A DNA stretch of 64,000 nt, from the NCBI GenBank assembly GCA_014529385.2, contig CM043944.1:178162240-178226239 (forward strand). The letters run 5' to 3'. This document shows, piece after piece, positions 11,601 to 25,050 of this stretch (its first letter is position 1; every line of letters begins with the position of its first letter). The notes under the pieces were generated by a model. That model had not been told where the DNA came from. It did not search any database and worked only from the letters and a program-made list of their open reading frames with translations. Position numbers and translations under genes: made by a program. This DNA is from Adiantum capillus-veneris (Eukaryota; Streptophyta; Polypodiopsida; Polypodiales; Pteridaceae).

Positions 11601-12600
11601 TTCCAAGCTATTATCCCTAGTAGCATGAGTGGTTTGGTCTCAAGATTCACCACTTTTCCACTCTATGTCATTATATAAGAAGATCTAGGTGTTAAGGTCG
11701 ACCCACTTGTCCAACCTATAAGGGTAATCTTAAAGGGTATTCTTCCACTCACTTGAAATGTCCATGATATGTTTTACATAGGGGTTAGTTCCAAGGTCCA
11801 CCACTTATCCAAGCTAACTTTATTCTTCTCATAGAGAGAAGCAAAAGGTCCACCACTTGTCCAAGCTAGGCTCCATTGAAACATGGAGAGAAGGATGCTC
11901 CACCATTTGTCGAAGCTAACTCTATTGAAACATGGAGGTTTACATTCAAGGTCCACCAGTTGTCCAACCTATTAACGCTAGTAGCATGAGGGGTTTGGTC
12001 TCAAGATTCACCACTTTTTCACTCTGTGTTATTATATTAAGAATATTTGGGTATTAAGGTCCACCACTTGTCCAACCTATAAGACTATATCTTAATGGTT
12101 ATTCTTTCTGACCACTTGGAGTGACCATGAAAGGTTTTACATGGGGGTTGGTTCCAAGGTCCACCACTTGTCCAAGCTAACTCTATTGAAACATAGAGAG
12201 AAGCAAAGGTCCACCACTTGTCTAAGCTAGGGTCTATTGAAACATGGAGAGAAGGATGCTCCACCATTTGTCCAAGATAGACTCCATTGAAACATGAAGA
12301 GAAGCAAGCTGCACCATATCTCAAGATTCTAGACTCCATCGAAATACCTTAAACCCACGTTATTTTGTACATGGGGAGTTTACATTCAAGATCAACAATT
12401 TGTCCAACCTATTATCGCTAGTAGCATGAGTGGTTTGCTCTCAAGATTCACCACTTTTCCACTCTCTATCATTATATTAAGAATATTTGGGTGTTAAGGT
12501 CCACCACTTGTCCCAACATAAGACTATATCTTAATGGTTATTCTTTCTCACCCTTGAAAGACTATATCTTAATGGTTATCCCTAGCTATTTTTGCTAGTA
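8640..12600 (+). repeat. Satellite array, divergent left flank
   Basis: Units of about 360-445 bp begin with TTTTACATGGGGG (near 9645, 10088, 10448, 10881, 11330, 11770 and 12134) and contain about eight degenerate subunits. Roughly four per unit carry a near-exact GGTCCACCACTTGTCC. Units differ by point changes, small deletions and truncated copies, as expected at the edge of an array where homogenisation is weak. The array starts directly upstream of the ParB/SET gene, so its first part probably overlaps that gene's leader intron or promoter. Confidence 0.85.
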
Positions 12601-15600
12601 GCGTGAGTGGTTTGGTCTCAAGATTCACCACTTTTATTAAGAATATGTGGGTGTTAAGGTCCACCACTTGTCCAACCTATAAGGCTACATCTTAAAGGTT
12701 ATTCTTTCTTACTACTTGGAGTGACCATGATAGGTTTTACATGGGGGTTTGGTTCCAAGGTCCACCACTTGTCCAAGCTAACTCTATTGAAACATAGAGA
12801 GAAGCAAAGGTCCACCCTTGTCTAAGCTAGGGTCCATTGAAACATGGAGAGAAGGATGCTCCACCATTTGTCCAAGTAGGCTCCATTGAAACATGAGGAG
12901 AATCAAGGTGCACCATGACTCCAAGATGCTAGGCTCCATCGAAAAAAACATTAAACCATGATATGTCGTAGATGAGGGGTTTACATTCAAGTCCAACACT
13001 TGTCCAAGCTATTATTGGTAGTAGCCTGAGTGGTTTGGTCTCAAGATTCACCACTTTTCCACTCTATGTCATTATATTAAGAATATGCGCGTGTTAAGGT
13101 CCACCACTTGTCCAACCTATAAGGCTACATCTTAAAGGTTATTCTTTATTACCACTTGGAGTGACCATGATAGGTTTTACATGGGGGTTTGGTTCCAAGG
13201 TCCACCACTTGTCCAAGCTAACTCTATTGAAACATAGAGAGAAACAAAGGTCCACCACTTGTCCAAGCTAGGGTCCATTGAAACATGGAGAGAAGGATGC
13301 TCCACCATTTGTCCAAGATAGGCTCCATTGAAACATGACGAGAAGCAAGCTTGCACCATGTCTCCAAGATGCTAGGCTCCATCGAAATACATTAAACCCA
13401 CGATATTCGTAGATGAGGGTTTACATTCAAGGTCCACCACTTGTCCAAGCTATTATTGCTAGTAGCCTGGGTGGTTTGTCACAAGATTCACCACTTTTAT
13501 TAAGAATATGTGGGTGTTAAGGTCCACCACTTGTCCAACCTATAAGGCTACATCTTAAAGGTTATTCTTTCTTACTACTTGGAGTGACCATGATAGGTTT
13601 TACATGGGGGTTTGGTTCCAAGGTCCACCACTTGTCCAAGCTAACTCTATTGAAACATAGAGAGAAGCAAAGGTCCACCCCTTGTCTAAGCTAGGGTCCA
13701 TTGAAACATGGAGAGAAGGATGCTCCACCATTTGTCCAAGTAGGCTCCATTGAAACATGAGGAGAAGCAAGGTGCACCATGTCTCCAAGATGCTAGGCTC
13801 CATCGAAAAACATTAAACCCACGATATGTCGTAGATGAGGGGTTTACATTCAAGGTCCACCACTTGTCCAAGCTATTATTGCTAGTAGCCTGAGTGGTTT
13901 GGTCTCAAGATTCACCACTTTTCCACTCTATGTCATTATATTAAGAATATGCGCGTGTTAAGGTCCACCACTTGTCCAACCTATAAGGCTACATCTTAAA
14001 GGTTATTCTTTATTACCACTTGGAGTGACCATGATAGGTTTTACATGGGGGTTTGGTTCCAAGGTCCACCACTTGTCCAAGCTAACTCTATTGAAACATA
14101 GAGAGAAACAAAGGTCCACCACTTGTCCAAGCTAGGGTCCATTGAAACATGGAGAGAAGGATGCTCCACCATTTGTCCAAGATAGGCTCCATTGAAACAT
14201 GACGAGAAGCAAGCTGCACCATGTCTCCAAGATGCTAGGCTCCATCGAAATACATTAAACCCACGATATTTCGTAGATGAGGGGTTTACATTCAAGGTCC
14301 ACCACTTGTCCAAGCTATTATTGCTAGTAGCCTGAGTGGTTTGGTCTCAAGATTCACCACTTTTATTAAGAATATGTGGGTGTTAAGGTCCACCACTTGT
14401 CCAACCTATAAGGCTACATCTTAAAGGTTATTCTTTCTTACTACTTGGAGTGACCATGATAGGTTTTACATGGGGGTTTGGTTCCAAGGTCCACCACTTG
14501 TCCAAGCTAACTCTATTGAAACATAGAGAGAAGCAAAGGTCCACCCTTGTCTAAGCTAGGGTCCATTGAAACATGGAGAGAAGGATGCTCCACCATTTGT
14601 CCAAGGTAGGCTCCATTGAAACATGAGGAGAATCAAGGTGCACCATGTCTCCAAGATGCTAGGCTCCATCGAAAAACATTAAACCCACGATATGTCGTAG
14701 ATGAGGGGTTTACATTCAAGGTCCACCACTTGTCCAAGCTATTATTGCTAGTAGCCTGAGTGGTTTGGTCTCAAGATTCACCACTTTTCCACTCTATGTC
14801 ATTAAATTAAGAATATGCGCGTGTTAAGGTCCACCACTTGTCCAACCTATAAGGCTATATCTTAAAGGTTATTCTTTCTCACCACTTGGAGTGACCATGA
14901 TAGGTTTTAAATGGGGGTTTGGTTCCAAGGTCCACCACTTGTCCAAGCTAACTCTATTGAAACATAGAGAGAAACAAAGGTCCACCCCTTGTCCAAGCTA
15001 GGGTCCATTGAAACATGGAGAGAAGGATGCTCCACCATTTGTGCAAGGTAGGCTCCATTGAAACATGAGGAGAATCAAGGTGCACCATGTCTCCAAGATG
15101 CTAGGCTCCATCGAAATACATTAAACCCACGATATTTCGTAGATGAGGGGTTTACATTCAAGGTCCACCACTTGTCCAAGCTATTATTGGTAGTAGCCTG
15201 AGTGGTTTGGTCTCAAGATTCACCATTTTTCCACTCTATGTCATTATATTAAGAATATGCGCATGTTAAGGTCCACCACTTGTCCAACCTATAAGGCTAC
15301 ATCTTAAAGGTTATTCTTTATTACCACTTGGAGTGACCATGATAGGTTTTACATGGGGGTTTGGTTCCAAGGTCCACCACTTGTCCAAGCTAACTCTATT
15401 GAAACATAGAGAGAAACAAAGGTCCACCACTTGTCCAAGCTAGGGTCCATTGAAACATGGAGAGAAGGATGCTCCACCATTTGTCCAAGATAGGCTCCAT
15501 TGAAACATGACGAGAAGCAAGCTGCACCATGTCTCCAAGATGCTAGGCTCCATCGAAATACATTAAACCCACGATATTTCGTAGATGAGGGGTTTACATT

Positions 15601-18600
15601 CAAGGTCCACCACTTGTCCAAGCTATTATTGCTAGTAGCCTGAGTGGTTTGGTCTCAAGATTCACCACTTTTATTAAGAATATGTGGGTGTTAAGGTCCA
15701 CCACTTGTCCAACCTATAAGGCTACATCTTAAAGGTTATTCTTTCTTACTACTTGGAGTGACCATGATAGGTTTTACATGGGGGTTTGGTTCCAAGGTCC
15801 ACCACTTGTCCAAGCTAACTCTATTGAAACATAGAGAGAAGCAAAGGTCCACCCCTTGTCTAAGCTAGGGTCCATTGAAACATGGAGAGAAGGATGCTCC
15901 ACCATTTGTCCAAGATAGGCTCCATTGAAACATGAGGAGAAGCAAGGTGCACCATGTCTCCAAGATGCTAGGCTCCATCGAAAAACATTAAACCCACGAT
16001 ATGTCGTAGATGAGGGGTTTACATTCAAGGTCCACACTTGTCCAAGCTATTATTGCTAGTAGCCTGAGTGGTTTGGTCTCAAGATTCACCACTTTTCCAC
16101 TCTATGTCATTATATTAAGAATATGCGCGTGTTAAGGTCCACCACTTGTCCAACCTATAAGGCTACATCTTAAAGGTTATTCTTTATTACCACTTGGAGT
16201 GACCATGATAGGTTTTACATGGGGGTTTGGTTCCAAGGTCCACCACTTGTCCAAGCTAACTCTATTGAAACATAGAGAGAAACAAAGGTCCACCACTTGT
16301 CCAAGCTAGGGTCCATTGAAACATGGAGAGAAGGATGCTCCACCATTTGTCCAAGATAGGCTCCATTGAAACATGACGAGAAGCAAGCTGCACCATGTCT
16401 CCAAGATGCTAGGCTCCATCGAAATACATTAAACCCACGATATTTCGTAGATGAGGGGTTTACATTCAAGGTCCACCACTTGTCCAAGCTATTATTGCTA
16501 GTAGCCTGAGTGGTTTGGTCTCAAGATTCACCACTTTTATTAAGAATATGTGGGTGTTAAGGTCCACCACTTGTCCAACCTATAAGGCTACATCTTAAAG
16601 GTTATTCTTTCTTACTACTTGGAGTGACCATGATAGGTTTTACATGGGGGTTTGGTTCCAAGGTCCACCACTTGTCCAAGCTAACTCTATTGAAACATAG
16701 AGAGAAGCAAAGGTCCACCCTTGTCTAAGCTAGGGTCCATTGAAACATGGAGAGAAGGATGCTCCACCATTTGTCCAAGTAGGCTCCATTGAAACATGAG
16801 GAGAAGCAAGGTGCACCATGTCTCCAAGATGCTAGGCTCCATTGAAAAACATTAAACCCACGATATGTCGTAGATGAGGGGTTTACATTCAAGGTCCACC
16901 ACTTGTCCAAGCTATTATTGCTAGTAGCCTGAGTGGTTTGGTCTCAAGATTCACCACTTTTCCACTCTATGTCATTATATTAAGAATATGCGCGTGTTAA
17001 GGTCCACCACTTGTCCAACCTATAAGGCTACATCTTAAAGGTTATTCTTTATTACCACTTGGAGTGACCATGATAGGTTTTACATGGGGGTTTGGTTCCA
17101 AGGTCCACCACTTGTCCAAGCTAACTCTATTGAAACATAGAGAGAAACAAAGGTCCACCACTTGTCCAAGCTAGGGTCCATTGAAACATGGAGAGAAGGA
17201 TGCTCCACCATTTGTCCAAGATAGGCTCCATTGAAACATGAGGAGAAGCAAGGTGCACCATGTCTCCAAGATGCTAGGCTCCATCGAAAAACATTAAACC
17301 CACGATATGTCGTAGATGAGGGGTTTACATTCAAGGTCCACACTTGTCCAAGCTATTATTGCTAGTAGCCTGAGTGGTTTGGTCTCAAGATTCACCACTT
17401 TTCCACTCTATGTCATTATATTAAGAATATGCGCGTGTTAAGGTCCACCACTTGTCCAACCTATAAGGCTACATCTTAAAGGTTATTCTTTATTACCACT
17501 TGGAGTGACCATGATAGGTTTTACATGGGGGTTTGGTTCCAAGGTCCACCACTTGTCCAAGCTAACTCTATTGAAACACAGCGGGAAACAAAGGTCCACC
17601 ACTTGTCCAAGCTAGGGTCCATTGAAACATGGAGAGAAGGATGCTCCACCATTTGTCCAAGATAGGCTCCATTGAAACATGAGGAGAAGCAAGCTGCACC
17701 ATGTCTCCAAGATGCTAGGCTCCATCGAAATACATTAAACCCACGATATTTCGTAGATGAGGGGTTTACATTCAAGGTCCACCACTTGTCCAAGCTATTA
17801 TTGCTAGTAGCCTGAGTGGTTTGGTCTCAAGATTCACCACTTTTATTAAGAATATGTGGGTGTTAAGGTCCACCACTTGTCCAACCTATAAGGCTACATC
17901 TTAAAGGTTATTCTTTCTTACTACTTGGAGTGACCATGATAGGTTTTACATGGGGGTTTGGTTCCAAGGTCCACCACTTGTCCAAGCTAACTCTATTGAA
18001 ACATAGAGAGAAGCAAAGGTCCACCCCTTGTCTAAGCTAGGGTCCATTGAAACATGGAGAGAAGGATGCTCCACCATTTGTCCAAGGTAGGCTCCATTGA
18101 AACATGAGGAGAAGCAAGGTGCACCATGTCTCCAAGATGCTAGGCTCCATCGAAAAACATTAAACCCACGATATGTCGTAGATGAGGGGTTTACATTCAA
18201 GGTCCACCACTTGTCCAAGCTATTATTGCTAGTAGCCTGAGTGGTTTGGTCTCAAGATTCACCACTTTTCCACTCTATGTCATTATATTAAGAATATGCG
18301 CGTGTTAAGGTCCACCACTTGTCCAACCTATAAGGCTACATCTTAAAGGTTATTCTTTATTACCACTTGGAGTGACCATGATAGGTTTTACATGGGGGTT
18401 TGGTTCCAAGGTCCACCACTTGTCCAAGCTAACTCTATTGAAACATAGAGAGAAACAAAGGTCCACCACTTGTCCAAGCTAGGGTCCATTGAAACATGGA
18501 GAGAAGGATGCTCCACCATTTGTCCAAGATAGGCTCCATTGAAACATGACGAGAAGCAAGCTGCACCATGTCTCCAAGATGCTAGGCTCCATCGAAATAC

Positions 18601-21600
18601 ATTAAACCCACGATATTTCGTAGATGAGGGGTTTACATTCAAGGTCCACCACTTGTCCAAGCTATTATTGCTAGTAGCCTGAGTGGTTTGGTCTCAAGAT
18701 TCACCACTTTTATTAAGAATATGTGGGTGTTAAGGTCCACCACTTGTCCAACCTATAAGGCTACATCTTAAAGGTTATTCTTTCTTACTACTTGGAGTGA
18801 CCATGATAGGTTTTACATGGGGGTTTGGTTCCAAGGTCCACCACTTGTCCAAGCTAACTCTATTGAAACATAGAGAGAAGCAAAGGTCCACCCCTTGTCT
18901 AAGCTAGGGTCCATTGAAACATGGAGAGAAGGATGCTCCACCATTTGTCCAAGGTAGGCTCCATTGAAACATGAGGAGAAGCAAGGTGCACCATGTCTCC
19001 AAGATGCTAGGCTCCATGAAAAACATTAAACCCACGATATGTCGTAGATGAGGGGTTTACATTCAAGGTCCACCACTTGTCCAAGCTATTATTGCTAGTA
19101 GCCTGAGTGGTTTGGTCTCAAGATTCACCACTTTTCCACTCTATGTCATTATATTAAGAATATGCGCGTGTTAAGGTCCACCACTTGTCCAACCTATAAG
19201 GCTACATCTTAAAGGTTATTCTTTATTACCACTTGGAGTGACCATGATAGGTTTTACATGGGGGTTTGGTTCCAAGGTCCACCACTTGTCCAAGCTAACT
19301 CTATTGAAACATAGAGAGAAACAAAGGTCCACCACTTGTCCAAGCTAGGGTCCATTGAAACATGGAGAGAAGGATGCTCCACCATTTGTCCAAGATAGGC
19401 TCCATTGAAACATGACGAGAAGCAAGCTGCACCATGTCTCCAAGATGCTAGGCTCCATCGAAATACATTAAACCCACGATATTTCGTAGATGAGGGGTTT
19501 ACATTCAAGGTCCACCACTTGTCCAAGCTATTATTGCTAGTAGCCTGAGTGGTTTGGTCTCAAGATTCACCACTTTTATTAGAATATGTGGGTGTTAAGG
19601 TCCACCACTTGTCCAACCTATAAGGCTACATCTTAAAGGTTATTCTTTCTTACTACTTGGAGTGACCATGATAGGTTTTACATGGGGGTTTGGTTCCAAG
19701 GTCCACCACTTGTCCAAGCTAACTCTATTGAAACATAGAGAGAAGCAAAGGTCCACCCTTGTCTAAGCTAGGGTCCATTGAAACATGGAGAGAAGGATGC
19801 TCCACCATTTGTCCAAGGTAGGCTCCATTGAAACATGAGGAGAAGCAAGGTGCACCATGTCTCCAAGATGCTAGGCTCCATCGAAAAACATTAAACCCAC
19901 GATATGTCGTAGATGAGGGGTTTACATTCAAGGTCCACCACTTGTCCAAGCTATTATTGCTAGTAGCCTGAGTGGTTTGGTCTCAAGATTCACCACTTTT
20001 CCACTCTATGTCATTAAATTAAGAATATGCGCGTGTTAAGGTCCACCACTTGTCCAACCTATAAGGCTACATCTTAAAGGTTATTCTTTCTCACCACTTG
20101 GAGTGACCATGATAGGTTTTACATGGGGGTTTGGTTCCAAGGTCCACCACTTGTCCAAGCTAACTCTATTGAAACATAGAGAGAAACAAAGGTCCACCAC
20201 TTGTCCAAGCTAGGGTCCATTGAAACATGGAGAGAAGGATGCTCCACCATTTGTCCAAGGTAGGCTCCATTGAAACATGAGGAGAAGCAAGGTGCACCAT
20301 GTCTCCAAGATGCTAGGCTCCATCGAAAAACATTAAACCCACGATATGTCGTAGATGAGGGGTTTACATTCAAGGTCCACCACTTGTCCAAGCTATTATT
20401 GCTAGTAGCCTGAGTGGTTTGGTCTCAAGATTCACCACTTTTCCACTCTATGTCATTAAATTAAGAATATGCGCGTGTTAAGGTCCACCACTTGTCCAAC
20501 CTATAAGGCTATATCTTAAAGGTTATTCTTTCTTACCACTTGGAGTGACCATGATAGGTTTTAATGGGGGTTTGGTTCCAAGGTCCACCACTTGTCCAAG
20601 CTAACTCTATTGAAACATAGAGAGAAGCAAAGGTCCACCACTTGTTCAAGCTAGGGTCCATTGAAACATGGAGAGAAGGATGCTCCACCATTTGTCCAAG
20701 ATAGGCTCCATTGAAACATGACGAGAAGCAAGCTGCACCATGTCTCCAAGATGCTAGGCTCCATCAAAATACATTAAACCCACGATATTTCGTAGATGAG
20801 GGGTTTACATTCAAGGTCCACCACTTGTCCAAGCTATTATTGCTAGTAGCCTGAGTGGTTTGGTCTCAAGATTCACCACTTTTATTAAGAATATGTGGGT
20901 GTTAAGGTCCACCACTTGTCCAACCTATAAGGCTACATCTTAAAGGTTATTCTTTCTTACTACTTGGAGTGACCATGATAGGTTTTACATGGGGGTTTGG
21001 TTCCAAGGTCCACCACTTGTCCAAGCTAACTCTATTGAAACATAGAGAGAAGCAAAGGTCCACCCCTTGTCTAAGCTAGGGTCCATTGAAACATGGAGAG
21101 AAGGATGCTCCACCATTTGTCCAAGGTAGGCTCCATTGAAACATGAGGAGAAGCAAGGTGCACCATGTCTCCAAGATGCTAGGCTCCATCGAAAAACATT
21201 AAACCCACGATATGTCGTAGATGAGGGGTTTACATTCAAGGTCCACCACTTGTCCAAGCTATTATTGCTAGTAGCCTGAGTGGTTTGGTCTCAAGATTCA
21301 CCACTTTTCCACTCTATGTCATTATATTAAGAATATGCGCGTGTTAAGGTCCACCACTTGTCCAACCTATAAGGCTACATCTTAAGGTTATTCTTTATTA
21401 CCACTTGGAGTGACCATGATAGGTTTTACATGGGGGTTTGGTTCCAAGGTCCACCACTTGTCCAAGCTAACTCTATTGAAACATAGAGAGAAACAAAGGT
21501 CCACCACTTGTCCAAGCTAGGGTCCATTGAAACATGGAGAGAAGGATGCTCCACCATTTGTCCAAGATAGGCTCCATTGAAACATGACGAGAAGCAAGCT

Positions 21601-22760
21601 GCACCATGTCTCCAAGATGCTAGGCTCCATCGAAATACATTAAACCCACGATATTTCGTAGATGAGGGGTTTACATTCAAGGTCCACCACTTGTCCAAGC
21701 TATTATTGCTAGTAGCCTGAGTGGTTTGGTCTCAAGATTCACCACTTTTATTAAGAATATGTGGGTGTTAAGGTCCACCACTTGTCCAACCTATAAGGCT
21801 ACATCTTAAAGGTTATTCTTTCTTACTACTTGGAGTGACCATGATAGGTTTTACATGGGGGTTTGGTTCCAAGGTCCACCACTTGTCCAAGCTAACTCTA
21901 TTGAAACATAGAGAGAAGCAAAGGTCCACCCCTTGTCTAAGCTAGGGTCCATTGAAACATGGAGAGAAGGACGCTCCACCATTTGTGCAAGGTAGGCTCC
22001 ATTGAAACATGAGGAGAATCAAGGTGCACCATGTCTTCAAGATGCTAGGCTCCATCGAAAAACATTAAACCCACGATATGTCGTAGATGAGGGGTTTACA
22101 GTCAAGGTCCACCACTTGTCCAAGCTATTATTGCTAGTAGCCTGAGTGGTTTGGTCTCAAGATTCACCACTTTTCCACTCTATGTCATTAAATTAAGAAT
22201 ATGCGCGTGTTAAGGTCCACCACTTGTCCAACCTATAAGGCTATATCTTAAAGGTTATTCTTTCTCACCACTTGGAGTGACCATGATAGGTTTTAAATGG
22301 GGGTTTGGTTCCAAGGTCCACCACTTGTCCAAGCTAACTCTATTGAAACATAGAGAGAAGCAAAGGTCCACCACTTGTCCAAGCTAGGGTCCATTGAAAC
22401 ATGGAGAGAAGGATGCTCCACCATTTGTCCAAGATAGGCTCCATTGAAACATGAAGAGAAGCAAGTGCACCATGTCTCCAAGATGCTAGGCTCCATCAAA
22501 AACCTTAAACCCACGATATTTCGTAGATGGGGGGTTTACTTTCAAGGTCCACCACTTGTCCAAGCTATTATCGCTAGTAGCATGGTTTGGTCTCAAGATT
22601 CACCAGTTTTCCACGCTATGTCATTATATGAAGAATATCTGGGTGTTAAGGTCCACCACTTGTCCAACCTATAAGGCTATATTCTAAATGATATTTTTTT
22701 TGACCACTTGGAATGTGCATGATATGTTTTACATGGGGTTTTATTCCAAGGTCCACCACT
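12601..22760 (+). repeat. Homogenised satellite core: 425/441-bp units, 866-bp higher-order repeat
   Basis: Unit starts (TTTTACATGGGGG or close variants) fall at about 12735, 13176, 13598, 14039, 14464, 14906, 15346, 15771, 16211, 16636, 17078, 17519, 17944, 18385, 18810, 19251, 19676, 20117, 20560, 20982, 21424, 21849, 22290 and 22727. Steps alternate near 425 (type A) and 441 (type B), giving an 866-bp dimer. Adjacent B units occur near 14906-15346, 17078-17519 and 20117-20560. Type A lacks 16 bp (CCACTCTATGTCATTA) that B carries, and has GTGGG where B has GCGCG. Each unit holds about eight subunits of roughly 55 bp. Copies are almost identical, so unequal exchange or conversion was recent. 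Confidence 0.93.
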
Positions 22761-23789
22761 TGTCCAAGCTAGATCTATTACATATATATTATACATACAA
22801 TATTCAACTAGATTCCCTACCTATCATGTCCAGTAGCATGGATGCTCTAGCTTGAAGGTCCACCACTTGTCCAACCTATACTCTCTTATGTAAGGGAGAT
22901 CTCGCTATAAATTCAAAACCTTCCCGCCTAAATTTAAAATATCCCTCCCAAATCTTAAATATCCCGCCTAAATTTTAAACTATCCCGCCCAAATTTTAAA
23001 ATTCAAACTTTTTTATAAAAATTTAAATTTTACTACTTAAATTTAAAATATTCTACGCAAAATTGATTTTAAATTCAAGTTTACCACAAAAAGATATCAT
23101 TATACCACCTAAATTCAAATATGCAAACCTCAAATCATTATATTGTACATAAATTCAAACAAATTCAAATTAACAAGCCTAAACTGATATTAGTTTGCAT
23201 AGATATGAATTTATCACACCTAAATTATGTCACCATGTTAGAGAGAGTGGTTAGAGAATTTGAACAAGGTCCACCACTTGTCCAACCTAGATACCAAGAA
23301 GGATTGAGTGTACAAGGTATTGTTTGGAGGTCCTTATAGTCCATTGGTCTTAAGGTCCACCACTTGTGGTAAGGGTCACCAAAAAGTGTATATATTCATC
23401 CAAAGAAATACACGTATTTTTGGTCTACATGTCCTAGTTTAAACCATTTATGTCCATTAGGTGTATCACTAAACAACACTACTATTTTTGAGAAACAGAA
23501 GTTACAATCATATCTACAAATGGATTAGAGGAAAATCAGCTCAGCATACATCCAGAACTCGCTACAAGAATCGACTTTAACAGATCACGCAAGTAAGTCT
23601 TCCATTCAATTTTACTAGTATTACAATGTGTTAGTTATTTGTGATATTTATGTATGTATATATACTATGTGTGCATATCGTAATTAAGTGTAATTGTGTA
23701 TCTGCATTATGTATGAGTATTACAATGAAATAACACAAATATACATACATACACATAGATAACACAGACGCACACATACATGAGCATGT
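22761..23789. other. AT-rich spacer with sparse 16-mers
   Basis: No gene seen. At 22920-23060 a short degenerate repeat alternates CCCGCC with AAATTTTAAA-like words. The satellite 16-mer still appears singly near 22855, 23268 and 23353. The segment 23380-23780 is simple AT-rich DNA leading into a purine-rich GA stretch. Confidence 0.6.
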
Positions 23790-24215
23790 ATTTTCAAGAG
23801 AGAGATAGCAAATACAGAGATAGATAGATAGAGAGAGAGAGAGAGATAAATAACTGTTTTTTAGAGAGAGGAGAGAGAAAGATAACAGATTTCACTGTGT
23901 TTATGTATGTGGAAGAGAGGAAGACGATGTATGGGAATATGTGCACGTATTTTCAAGAGAGAGACAACAAGATAACAGATTTCATTGTGGTTATGTATGT
24001 GGAAGTGAGGAAGACGATGTGTGGGAATATGTGCATGTATTTTCAAGAGAGAGACAGCAAGATAACAGATTTCACTGTGGTTATGTATGTGGAAGAGAGG
24101 AAGACGATGTGTGGGAATATGTGCATGTATTTTCAAGAGAGAGACAGCAAGATAACAGATTTCACTGTGGTTATGTATGTGGAAGAGAGGAAGACGATGT
24201 GTGGGAATATGTGTA
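23790..24215 (+). repeat. 90-bp minisatellite, about four and a half copies
   Basis: GATAACAGAT recurs at 23881, 23971, 24061 and 24151, exactly 90 bp apart. A partial copy lies to the left. Each unit contains TTTCAAGAGAGAGACA and GGAAGAGAGGAAGACGATG. Because 90 is divisible by three, frames stay open on both strands (up to 161 codons on +). That openness is a by-product of the period and is not evidence of a gene. Confidence 0.9.
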
Positions 24216-24800
24216 TGTGTGCGGGGATACGTTTAAACTATGTATCTCTGTCTTTTGACGAGAGAGTGTGTGTGCAAGAAGAGTTACAGAGAACCATCTT
24301 CTCTATATGGAGAAAGACAGAGAGTGAGAGAGAGAGAAATACCTGTTTTTTCTCTATTCGTGAGGTGTGCAATGTCTCCTGAGAAGACTGCCCGATCCTG
24401 CCCTTCTGGAAAGCGTTGTGTACGCTGCTGTTTCTTTGTCTTGTGCGCGAACTTTCAATCCTGTGCACTCCACCTGTGTGTTGTGTACGATGCCGAGCTT
24501 GCTCCTCTACGCGCGCGTATACTCCAACTGTGTGCGATCCGTGTGCGCTTTCTGTGTTTTTGCTGCTCGCCTGCTTTCTCTGTGTGCGTTTCTCGTGCGC
24601 TCTCTGTGTGCCTAATCTTGATAGGGTTTATTAGAATGCCACATATGCTACAAGTCCATGTTTTATCATAGGATTAAAAAAAACAAAAGCAATATAAAAA
24701 ATTAACCAATTCACACGGCCAAAATTAAAGAAATCATGGTTGAAAATATGAAAAACATGCATAACTCTATACTAGGAATTCACTTTAAAAAAAAAAAATC
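24216..24800. other. No recognisable feature
   Basis: Purine-rich, then pyrimidine/GTGC-rich DNA with overlapping short open frames of biased composition (Cys, Leu, Arg). No splice structure, domain or repeat that would support a gene was seen. Confidence 0.5.
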
Positions 24801-25050
24801 TTTGGGCGCTGCCCCTAGCCCCGCGGGGCGCTGCCCCTCGACCCCGCCCGGGGCGCTGCCCCGGACCCCGCCTGGGGCGCTGCCCCAGGACCCCGCTCAG
24901 AACAATATCCCAAAATCAACCTCCCAAGCCCCGCCATCGAGAGCGCTATATTCCACATCCCCATCAAGAGCGCTACCCCCAAACCTCACGTGGAAGCGCT
25001 GCCTTGTCACCCCATTGTGGCATTGCCCTAAGACCCCGCATCTGGAGTGC
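24801..25050 (+). repeat. GC-rich short tandem repeat (GGGGCGCTGCCCC family)
   Basis: A word of about 24 bp built from GGGGCGCTGCCCC followed by GACCCCGC repeats about five times at 24808-24895. It decays rightwards into copies with GAGCGCTA or GAAGCGCTGCC. Each core is partly self-complementary (GGGGCGC against GCGCCCC-like arms). Its GC content contrasts sharply with the AT-rich surroundings. Confidence 0.75.

Noticed and set aside
8808-22514. More than twenty similar minus-strand open frames of about 60-90 codons (DKWWTLNVNP...)
   Set aside because: They are the satellite unit read through. They repeat with the 425/441-bp period, change length with single-base indels, and have no splice or start context.
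8640-22760. CRISPR-like array
   Set aside because: The spacers are themselves repeated, the period is far too long, and the context is a plant genome.
12601-22760. Centromeric satellite
   Set aside because: Higher-order structure would fit, but the same monomers lie in gene introns and a second family. The window gives no further support.
23897-24382. 161-codon plus-strand frame and antisense partner
   Set aside because: Openness follows from the 90-bp minisatellite being a multiple of three.
24240-24671. Overlapping Cys/Leu/Arg-rich frames
   Set aside because: Three overlapping frames in biased sequence, so composition explains them.
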